Assembly: GCA_964195515.1 (NCBI GenBank)
Contig: CAXMQO010000048.1
Location: 1 to 19,091 of the forward strand
DNA: 19,091 nt
Reading direction: 5' to 3'
DNA from: JAHEEL01 sp964195515
Lineage (GTDB): Bacteria > Actinomycetota > Acidimicrobiia > Spongiisociales > UBA5794
The translations under genes and the position numbers were made by a program. Below, one piece after another: positions 1-5,538 of this stretch (position 1 is its first letter; the number at the start of each line of letters is the position of its first letter). The notes below the pieces were generated by a model. It saw only the letters and a list, made by a program, of their open reading frames with translations. It was not told the origin of the DNA and ran no database searches.

Positions 1-725
1 CATCCACCAGCCGCATCCGACAGTCATACAACCTCCTCAACCAAATCCTCGAACACGCCGCCCGCCACCGCATCATCGCCCGCAACCCCGCCCACGGCAT
101 CAAACCCCCCGGCACCCCAACCAAGAAACTGCCCCGCTACCTCACCCGACCCCAACTCGACCGCCTCATCGCCGAAACCCCCGACCGGTACCAAACCCTC
201 ATCATGATCCTCGGCTACACCGGCCTCCGATGGGCCGAAGCCATCGGCCTCCAACGCCGCCACGTCAACATGCTCAAACGGCAACTCCACATCGAAACCA
301 CCCTCAGCGAAGTCAACGGCCACTTCCACCGCATCCCACCCAAAACCCACCAGGAACGCCAAGTCCTGATGCCCCAGTTCCTGACCGACCGGCTCGCCGC
401 CCACATGAACCGATACGTCCCCTCTGATCCTGATGCGTTGCTGTTCACGTTGGGTGGGGGCCAGGCGATCCGTGGCCCGAACTTCCGTCGCCGCGTCTGG
501 CTCCCGGCGTGTGAACGGGCAAGCGTCGAACTGACACTCCACGAACTGAGACACACCGCCGCGTCGCTGATGCTCGACCTCGGGTGGCCCATCGTGACCG
601 TCTCCAAGACACTTGGGCATTCGTCGATCACAGTGACGGTGGACCGGTACGGGCACCTGTATCGGGAGTCTCAGGAAGCGCTGGTTGCCCTGTTCGACGA
701 CGCTGGGGACGCCGGGGCGGGGTAG
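1..725 (+). CDS. Tyrosine recombinase/integrase, 5' end cut off by the window
   Basis: This is a site-specific DNA recombinase of the tyrosine (phage integrase) family, read in the frame whose codons begin at position 3. The reading frame is open to the window edge, so the N-terminal arm- and core-binding parts are partly missing. All the catalytic landmarks of the C-terminal domain are visible: Arg of GLRWAE (codon 228-230), the HELRH box (540-554), His of LGHSS (618-620) and the Tyr nucleophile of DRYGH (648-650). It ends in TAG at 723-725. It runs towards the tRNA-Arg gene, whose 3' end is about 175 bp downstream, a usual place for an integrase of an element inserted in that tRNA; that element would extend left of the window. 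Codon use changes sharply near position 421: no codon ends in T before it and many do after. The call is secure; which element it serves is inference. Confidence 0.93.
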   Translation, partial: STSRIRQSYNLLNQILEHAARHRIIARNPAHGIKPPGTPTKKLPRYLTRPQLDRLIAETPDRYQTLIMILGYTGLRWAEAIGLQRRHVNMLKRQLHIETTLSEVNGHFHRIPPKTHQERQVLMPQFLTDRLAAHMNRYVPSDPDALLFTLGGGQAIRGPNFRRRVWLPACERASVELTLHELRHTAASLMLDLGWPIVTVSKTLGHSSITVTVDRYGHLYRESQEALVALFDDAGDAGAG

Positions 726-744
726 CGCGAGACGGGCCGAAACC

Positions 745-780
745 TTCTACCCCTTCTACCGCTTTTACCCCTTTTACCTA
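745..780 (+). repeat. Four imperfect 9-bp tandem repeats (TTYTACCCC-like)
   Basis: Four consecutive 9-base units, TTCTACCCC, TTCTACCGC, TTTTACCCC and TTTTACCTA, lie 20 bp after the integrase stop and before the tRNA 3' end. The block is pyrimidine-only apart from the A of each TAC and one G. Iterated short sites next to an integrase gene can be arm-type binding sites, but nothing here proves that. Simple slippage expansion is the alternative. Confidence 0.6.
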
Positions 781-900
781 TTTCCCTACCACTCGCAGGG
801 ACCCCCGAAACGACCCCAAACGAATCGGCGTGTGCACGTTTTGAGCACAGTAACGGGTATCGGGAAGACGGCAGTGAAGAGAAACCCTTGTTGTATATAT

Positions 901-973
901 CGCCCTCAGCTGAAATCGAACCAGCGGCACCCGGTTTAGGAAACCGGTGCTCTATCCCCTGAGCTACGAGGGC
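901..973 (-). tRNA. tRNA-Arg (anticodon CCU)
   Basis: The minus strand folds as a complete cloverleaf. The 7-bp acceptor stem pairs GCCCTCG with TGAGGGC, ending in a G-T pair. The D arm has the stem GCTC/GAGC, the anticodon stem CCGGT/ACCGG carries the loop TTCCTAA with anticodon CCT, and the T arm pairs GCTGG with TCAGC around TTCGATT. Position 901 supplies the discriminator base G; CCA is not encoded. This tRNA reads AGG. It is flanked on its 3' side by an integrase gene and on its 5' side, only six bases away, by an integrase stump. Its 5' half is duplicated at 4392-4429. Confidence 0.95.
936..973 (-). repeat. Putative attachment-site repeat, copy 1 (within the intact tRNA-Arg)
   Basis: This 38-base segment is the 5' half of tRNA-Arg: acceptor 5' strand, D arm, and anticodon arm up to the loop. 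It is matched by 4392-4429 in the same orientation with a single difference (A954 versus G4410, a D-loop base). The match stops at 935/4391, just inside the anticodon stem, and at the exact tRNA 5' end. Such an exact partial tRNA repeat next to integrase sequence is typical of attL/attR left by integration. The crossover would lie in this block, probably at the anticodon loop. Confidence 0.8.
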
Positions 974-979
974 AAGAAG

Positions 980-1221
980 TCATGAGACCCCTGGTACACC
1001 GCCCTTTCGGGCCTTCTCGGGGAGGTCCGCAACATCGCCCAATTGGTGCTTGGGCCGCACCCCGGCCGCACCGTAGCGGGCATCCATCGATTCGGCGAGG
1101 CTTTCGAGGTGATCTTCGAACAGATGCGTGTACCGATCGAGAGTAATCTGTGGCGAAGAATGGCCCAGCACTCTCTGTACTGCTTTCATGCTGGCTCCGG
1201 CCGAAATCTCCAGACTGGCGA
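980..1221 (-). pseudogene. Tyrosine recombinase C-terminal stump
   Basis: On the minus strand the segment reads from ASLEISAGAS through AVQRVLGHSS and ITLDRYTHLF to a TGA at 980-982. These are the last parts of a phage-type integrase, keeping the His (LGHSS) and the Tyr nucleophile (DRYTHLF). Upstream of about 1221 the frame stays open but no longer looks like an integrase, so the Arg and HxxR boxes and the whole N-terminus are lost. The stop lies six bases from the 5' end of tRNA-Arg. This fits the integrase of the element bounded by the two tRNA half-repeats, truncated where the MazF gene now begins on the other strand. It cannot be active. Confidence 0.85.
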
Positions 1222-1228
1222 CTGGCTG

Positions 1229-1705
1229 ATGCTGCGCGGGGAGATATGGTTCGTGGATCTCGATCCGGCGCGGATCGGAGAGGCGGACAAGCGCAGCCAT
1301 ACTGTGATCGTGTCCAACGACGGCGCGAACACGACAGCAGCGAGGCTGGGCCGGGGAGTAGTGACGGCGGTTCCGGTGACCTCCAACGTCGACCGCGTCT
1401 ACCCGTTCCAAGTGCCTCTGCCCGCGGCCGCGTCCGGTCCCGATCGCGATTCGAAGACTCAGGCCGAAGAGGTGCGATTGGTATCTGTCGAGCGGGTATC
1501 CGACAAGATCGAGAGCGTCCCGCCCGGGACTTTGCTCGACGTCGATGATGCGCTTCGTCTTCATTTCGCTCTTTGGGATGGAGGGAATAGCTCATTCATA
1601 CCCGAGCACGTGCGTTTCGTTGATCGTTCGCATCTCCCTCGGGAAGCGGTGGTTGTGGACTCCGGCCCCCCGGAATCACTCGCCAGGTTCGGCTCCCAAG
1701 GCTGA
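1229..1705 (+). CDS. MazF-family toxin (endoribonuclease), orphan, with odd C-terminal tail
   Basis: MazF/PemK toxins are small ribosome-independent or mRNA-cleaving endoribonucleases, normally held in check by a co-transcribed antitoxin. From the ATG at 1229 the protein opens MLRGEIWFVDLDP and contains the family strands KRSHTVIVSND, GVVTAVPVTSN and EEVRLVSVERV, ending the usual fold near DDALRLHFAL (about residue 115). A further 43 residues follow without family likeness, as if the native stop had been lost. The frame is open upstream to 1043, but that part is antisense to the integrase stump, so 1229 is preferred; no good Shine-Dalgarno is seen. No antitoxin gene is visible on either side. 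The family call is good; whether it is expressed or active is uncertain. Confidence 0.82.
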   Translation: MLRGEIWFVDLDPARIGEADKRSHTVIVSNDGANTTAARLGRGVVTAVPVTSNVDRVYPFQVPLPAAASGPDRDSKTQAEEVRLVSVERVSDKIESVPPGTLLDVDDALRLHFALWDGGNSSFIPEHVRFVDRSHLPREAVVVDSGPPESLARFGSQG

Positions 1706-1758
1706 GGCTGTCTCTTGTGCGGGTGAGCAGTCGAGGATGAGGATGCCCTCTTCAGGGG

Positions 1759-1764
1759 TATGCT
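1759..1764 (+). promoter_or_regulatory. Possible -10 element (TATGCT) for the GH13 gene
   Basis: TATGCT fits the TAnnnT pattern and ends nine bases before the GTG start at 1774, with no Shine-Dalgarno between. This spacing would suit a leaderless transcript, common in actinobacteria. No clear -35 is seen; this is inference. Confidence 0.35.
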
Positions 1765-1773
1765 GTCGCCTCG

Positions 1774-3540
1774 GTGGAACGGCTGACCCGATCATCATCT
1801 GACATCAAGACGCCCTCGAACAGTGAACCCTGGTGGAAGAGCGCCGTCGTCTATCAGGTATATCCGCGCAGCTTCGCCGACTCCGATGGGGACGGCATCG
1901 GTGACCTCCGCGGCCTCATCTCCAAGCTCGGCTACCTCGCCACACTCGGCGTGGACGTGGTGTGGGTGTCGCCGTTCTTCCGGTCTCCGCAGCATGACAA
2001 CAGCTACGACATCAGCGACTACCGGGACGTTGACCCTCTGTTCGGCACTCTGGCGGACTCAGACGAGCTCATCGCGGGGCTGCACGCCCGCGGAATGAAG
2101 CTCATGATGGACGTGGTGGTCAACCACACCTCCGACGAACATCCCTGGTTTCTCGAGTCGAGAAGCAGTCTCGACAACCCGAAACGTGATTGGTACTGGT
2201 GGCGTCCGGCGCGGCCGGGAACGCACGCGGGCGAGCCCGGCGCAGAGCCCACCAACTGGGTGTCGTACTTCTCCGAGTCCAGTTGGACCCTCGACGAGGC
2301 CACGGGTGAGTACTACTTGCACCTCTTCTCTCGCCACCAGGTCGACCTGAATTGGGAGAACCCCGAGGTCCGACAAGCCGTCTACGAGACGCTGAGGTGG
2401 TGGCTGGAGCGCGGGGTGGACGGACTCCGGATGGACGTGATCAACATGATCTCCAAGCGCCTACCGCTCGAAGATGGCCCCCTGAGGCCAGGCAGCCGCT
2501 ACGGCGACGGAACCGCCAGCTACATCTGCGGGCCCCGGATCCACGAGTTCCTCCACGAGCTCGACCAAGAGGTGATTTCCGGACACGACAAAGTGCTGAT
2601 AACCGTTGGCGAGATGCCCGGCGTGACGGTGGAAGATGCGCTGCTGTTCACCGACCCTTCCCGTGCCGAGGTCGACATGGTGTTCCAGTTCGAGCATGTG
2701 CAGCTCGACCACGGCCCCGGAGGGCCCTTCGACGTTCGACCGCTCCGGCTTCTCGACCTCAAGGAGTCCCTTGGCCGGTGGCAGCTGGCTCTGGCCGAGA
2801 AGGGATGGAGCAGCCTCTATTGGAACAATCACGACCAACCCCGTGCCGTGTCCCGCTTCGGCTCCGACAACCCGGTCCTCCGAATGGCTTCCGCCAAGCT
2901 TCTGGCCACGGTCCTCCATCTCCACCGTGGCACCCCGTACATCTACCAGGGCGAAGAGCTCGGGATGACCAACTACCCCTTCCAGTCGATCGAGGAGTTT
3001 CGAGACATCGAATCCGTGAACTACCTGCGACACGCAAAGGAGTCCGGTGTGGACGAGGATGCAATCCTCGAGGCCCTGCGTCACCGAAGCCGGGACAACG
3101 CTCGCACTCCCATGCAGTGGGATGCCGGAGTGAACGGAAGTTTCACCACAGGGAAACCCTGGCTGGCGATCAACCCGAACTATCGGGAAATCAACGTCGA
3201 GGCGCAGGTAGGGGACCCGGACTCGGTGTTCCATCACTACCGGAAGCTAATCGCACTCCGCCACGAGCTTCCCGTGGTGGCCCATGGCGATTTCACCATG
3301 CTTTTTCCTGGGCACGAGCAGATCTACGCCTTCACCCGCCGACTCGACAATCAGGAGCTCCTGGTGCTGGCCAACATCAGCAGCCAGGAAGCCGTAGCCC
3401 GCTTCAATGAAGCCGACCAGTGGTCAACATCCGAGCTTCTCCTCAGCAACTACCCGAGCAACCAGGCTCCGCTCGCCGCCGAGCTGATGCTCACCCCCTG
3501 GGAGGTTCGGGTCTATCTACGTCGACCGGCAACGAGTTGA
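1774..3540 (+). CDS. GH13 alpha-glucosidase / oligo-1,6-glucosidase type
   Basis: This retaining glycoside hydrolase cuts alpha-glucosidic bonds from the non-reducing end of maltose, isomaltose-type oligosaccharides or similar, in the cytoplasm (no signal peptide). The 588 residues match the usual length. The barrel starts at WWKSAVVYQVYPRSF (about residue 21); catalytic residues are the nucleophile D221 (GLRMDVIN), the acid/base E280 (VGEMPG) and D354 (NNHDQPR), and the calcium-type loop DSDGDGIGD is present. A C-terminal beta domain follows near residue 500. The GEMPG box fits the oligo-1,6-glucosidase/alpha-glucosidase side of the family; trehalose-6-phosphate hydrolase is a less likely alternative. 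The start is a GTG; no other sensible start is near. It stands alone between decayed genes, inside the region bounded by the tRNA half-repeats, yet it is intact. Confidence 0.92.
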   Translation: MERLTRSSSDIKTPSNSEPWWKSAVVYQVYPRSFADSDGDGIGDLRGLISKLGYLATLGVDVVWVSPFFRSPQHDNSYDISDYRDVDPLFGTLADSDELIAGLHARGMKLMMDVVVNHTSDEHPWFLESRSSLDNPKRDWYWWRPARPGTHAGEPGAEPTNWVSYFSESSWTLDEATGEYYLHLFSRHQVDLNWENPEVRQAVYETLRWWLERGVDGLRMDVINMISKRLPLEDGPLRPGSRYGDGTASYICGPRIHEFLHELDQEVISGHDKVLITVGEMPGVTVEDALLFTDPSRAEVDMVFQFEHVQLDHGPGGPFDVRPLRLLDLKESLGRWQLALAEKGWSSLYWNNHDQPRAVSRFGSDNPVLRMASAKLLATVLHLHRGTPYIYQGEELGMTNYPFQSIEEFRDIESVNYLRHAKESGVDEDAILEALRHRSRDNARTPMQWDAGVNGSFTTGKPWLAINPNYREINVEAQVGDPDSVFHHYRKLIALRHELPVVAHGDFTMLFPGHEQIYAFTRRLDNQELLVLANISSQEAVARFNEADQWSTSELLLSNYPSNQAPLAAELMLTPWEVRVYLRRPATS

Positions 3541-3557
3541 CCCGCCGCAGTGCTCTT

Positions 3558-3577
3558 TGGACATGAGCGCTTGTCCA
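3558..3577 (+). terminator. Weak stem-loop after the GH13 gene
   Basis: TGGACA (3558-3563) pairs with TGTCCA (3572-3577) around an 8-base loop, 18 bases after the GH13 stop. No T-run follows, so a terminator role is only suggested. Confidence 0.25.
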
Positions 3578-3651
3578 CCTGACCTCCGCCGGGGCAGATC
3601 CAAGCTGATAGGGGTGCGGATCAGCGGAAGAGACACGAGGGGATCGAGTAA

Positions 3652-3894
3652 TCAATGCAGCGTCACGAGATTCTTCAGACCTTGGCGCCTCCACAGAAGC
3701 GCCTTGAAGAAGCCGCTGAGGAGCAGGAACATCGGCATACGGAAGCCATCGGCCGCGAGCACGAATCCGTCGAACAGACCCTCGTAGCTCGACGTGTCGT
3801 CCTGGACCGGCCAGAACGTCGGGAAGGAGGACAGCGCAGCGTGAAGGCCGATCCCCAACAACATGGCGAAGCCACGCACCGTGTCGAGAACACG
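3652..3894 (-). pseudogene. Acyltransferase-3 family membrane protein, N-terminal fragment
   Basis: The minus strand from about 3891 reads LDTMRGFAMLLGIGLHA, later FRMPMFLLLSGFFKALLWRR, and stops at a TGA at 3652-3654. This is the start of an acyltransferase family 3 (OafA/OpgC-like) integral membrane enzyme: the first two membrane helices and the connecting stretch. Members of this family usually have 350-400 residues and about ten helices, so only about the first fifth is left. The 5' side runs into the HNH fragment on the other strand with no clear start, and nothing after residue 80 remains. It is a relic and cannot be functional. Confidence 0.75.
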
Positions 3895-3959
3895 GCAACG
3901 ACGGGCAGGAACTGCAGGATCCCGGCGAGACTCTCGATGGCGATGCGACGGGTGACAGC

Positions 3960-4169
3960 GACGATGAGGAGCCCGATCGATACATACCGTCGAAGGTCGG
4001 AGTTGCAGTTTGGCGAAGGGATCAGGGGAAGTGCGCGAAATGCGAATCCCAAGAGAGGCTTGAGCACGACCACATAGTTCCGGTATCCGAGGGCGGATCG
4101 AATACTGAAAGGAACGTGCAGTTGCTGTGCCGGCGGTGCAATCGTGAGAAAGCGGCCACGATCGTTTGA
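3960..4169 (+). pseudogene. HNH endonuclease fragment
   Basis: In the frame of codon 4041-4043 the plus strand reads RYIPSKVGVAVWRRDQGKC, then HDHIVPVSEGGSNTERN and LLCRRCNREKA, ending at TGA 4167-4169. This is an HNH nuclease domain with the zinc-type pairs CAKC and CRRC, the DH of HDHIVP and the conserved N of the third element, so the domain itself is complete. No ATG, GTG or TTG start with a Shine-Dalgarno is evident. Upstream the frame enters the antisense of the acyltransferase fragment, so the protein start is lost or the gene is a fusion scar. HNH genes of this sort occur singly in actinobacteria and in mobile elements. The domain identity is firm; expression is doubtful. Confidence 0.78.
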
Positions 4170-4617
4170 CAGGTCACCTTCACCGTACCCACTCTTCCCG
4201 ATCGGCGAGATTGTCCCATTTGCTCAATCGCTGCGGAAGCCCAGATCGAAGGCTGAGTGCGGCAGGAACGGCGCACGTGACCAGTCGATTCCTCGGTGCC
4301 GGTACAGCACATAACTTGTCATCCCCCGTTGCGCCGGATTGGTCCGCTGCAACGCTCCGAGGTATGTCGCACAGCGCATCAGTCGGACGAGTTAGGAAAC
4401 CGGTGCTCTGTCCCCTGAGCTACGAGGGCCGGGATTTGTAGCCTAATCGCAAGGGTTTTCGACTGGTACGGCTCCCGTCGTGGGGCCGCGTCGCGATAGG
4501 CCAGCGTCTCTCCGTGGTGTTGGGATCCGATGCTCGCGTCGACAGAGATGGGCGGTACGTCGCTGAGGGTATGGGCGAGGCCATTCAGTGTCGTCCTCGA
4601 ATGCCGAGCGGACGGGA
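4170..4617. other. Gene-free stretch holding the second tRNA half-repeat
   Basis: I see no recognisable protein in the roughly 220 bases before the repeat at 4392-4429 or in the roughly 190 bases after it up to the methyltransferase stop. The open frames here resemble nothing I know. Read on the minus strand, the bases just right of the repeat (about 4430-4460) contain AT-rich TAGGCTACAAAT, which could be the original promoter of the tRNA. Confidence 0.5.
4392..4429 (-). repeat. Putative attachment-site repeat, copy 2 (isolated 5' half of tRNA-Arg)
   Basis: This is the partner of 936-973, in the same orientation, with 37 of 38 bases identical. It holds the tRNA 5' end through the anticodon loop, then diverges, so it cannot make a tRNA. 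If an element integrated here, this is the chromosomal 5' half left at the far junction, together with the original upstream sequence. Confidence 0.8.
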
Positions 4618-5247
4618 TCAGGTCGCGCGGCTACTGCGCCGTTGGAAGTGTCCGTAGAGGAACTGCTGGGTTGCGCCCGTTGGGGTGTGGTGAGTCTCAT
4701 ATTGGATGCCCACCACTTCGAAGTCGTCCCCGAGGGTCTGGCTGAGCGTCTCAGGTCCGTATCGTTGCACGGGCAGGCCGCTGCATCTTTCTGGTCCGTC
4801 GAGCCCGAAAGTCGCGATGATGACCTGCCCTCCGATAGAGACGGCATCGCTGAGGTGGGCTACGTATCGCTCCCGATCCAAGGGATCGGTCAGGAAGTGG
4901 AATACTGCCCGGTCGTGCCATACGTCAAACGTGGTGTCGAAGCGGTACTCGAGGACATCGGCCTCGACCCACGTCACGTTGAGCGCGCTGTCACCAAGTC
5001 GCTGACGTGCATATCTCATTGCGGTGGAGGAAAGGTCGAGGACCGTGAGGTTCGTGTAGCCCTCGTCGAGGAGGTGATCGACCAATCGCGAGCAGCCACC
5101 GCCGACGTCTACCACAGCCGCATCGGAGCCAATCCCGGTTGCTTCGATGAACGACAGCGACAGCGCCGGGCGTTCCTGATACCACGTCACCGACTCAGGC
5201 AGGCGATCCCGGTACGTTGCTTCCCAGTGCTGCTGTTGTGATGACAA
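4618..5247 (-). CDS. Class I SAM-dependent methyltransferase
   Basis: This is a cytoplasmic Rossmann-fold methyltransferase of about 209 residues; the substrate is unknown. Motif I is VVDVGGGCSRL (about residues 45-55), the acidic end of beta 2 is VLDLSS (about 70) and motif III is near WVEADVLEY. The N-terminus HWEATYRDR and WYQERPALS is typical of a family often annotated simply as a methyltransferase, sometimes linked to thiopurine or TehB-like enzymes. The frame is open to an ATG at 5310, but the TTG at 5247 has a strong GGAGG eight bases upstream and fits the family's N-terminus, so it is chosen. It lies on the minus strand with no operon partner. It begins close to an IS21 relic. Confidence 0.88.
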   Translation of the reverse strand: MSSQQQHWEATYRDRLPESVTWYQERPALSLSFIEATGIGSDAAVVDVGGGCSRLVDHLLDEGYTNLTVLDLSSTAMRYARQRLGDSALNVTWVEADVLEYRFDTTFDVWHDRAVFHFLTDPLDRERYVAHLSDAVSIGGQVIIATFGLDGPERCSGLPVQRYGPETLSQTLGDDFEVVGIQYETHHTPTGATQQFLYGHFQRRSSRAT

Positions 5248-5255
5248 CCGCGTGA

Positions 5256-5260
5256 CCTCC
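5256..5260 (-). promoter_or_regulatory. Ribosome binding site GGAGG deciding a TTG start
   Basis: GGAGG on the minus strand sits eight bases before the TTG at 5247-5245. It favours this start over the upstream ATG at 5310, which has no comparable site. Confidence 0.65.
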
Positions 5261-5337
5261 GAGGTGAATACCGAACAACTCGAAGCATACGCACCCGGCT
5301 CGACGCTCATCCAACCAGATCAGACCCCGACCCGGTG

Positions 5338-5530
5338 TCAACGTCGGTTGAATGTTGCGCGGTTCGTTCCGTGGGAGTGGTGGATGAGGCGGTCGACCGT
5401 GGCCTCGACGGCGACCGCGTTGCCGAAGATTTCGGCCTCGGCGGAGAACGTCCTGTTCGATGAGACGATGAGGAGGGATAGTTCGTAGCGGGATGCGGCG
5501 CTTGTCGAGGAGGTCTGCCGACGGATGGCA
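5338..5530 (-). pseudogene. IS21-family IstB-like ATPase, C-terminal relic
   Basis: The minus strand reads SRYELSLLIVSSNRTFSAEAEIFG, split here as SRYELSLLIVSSN and FSAEAEIFGNAVAVEA, then TVDRLIHHSH, and stops at 5338-5340. This is the end of IstB, the AAA+ transposition helper of IS21 elements, with the sensor-like TSN position (here SSN) and the DRLIHHS tail. Just upstream the matching ADLL segment lies in another frame, so there is a frameshift near 5505. The Walker motifs and the IstA transposase are absent. The relic lies immediately before otsA and may have brought about the loss of its leader region. Confidence 0.75.
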
Positions 5531-5538
5531 CACCGCGA

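Noticed and set aside
24..656. Long minus-strand open frame opposite the left integrase
   Set aside because: It is antisense to a clear integrase and its sequence has no family likeness; it comes from the skewed codon use.
1001..1012. GCCC-TTTC-GGGC hairpin (GAAA loop on the minus strand) before tRNA-Arg
   Set aside because: It lies within the integrase stump coding sequence, is only four base pairs long and has no T-run, so it is not called a terminator.
3655..4077. 140-codon plus-strand frame starting at 3655
   Set aside because: It is antisense to the acyltransferase fragment and is out of frame with the HNH domain it overlaps.
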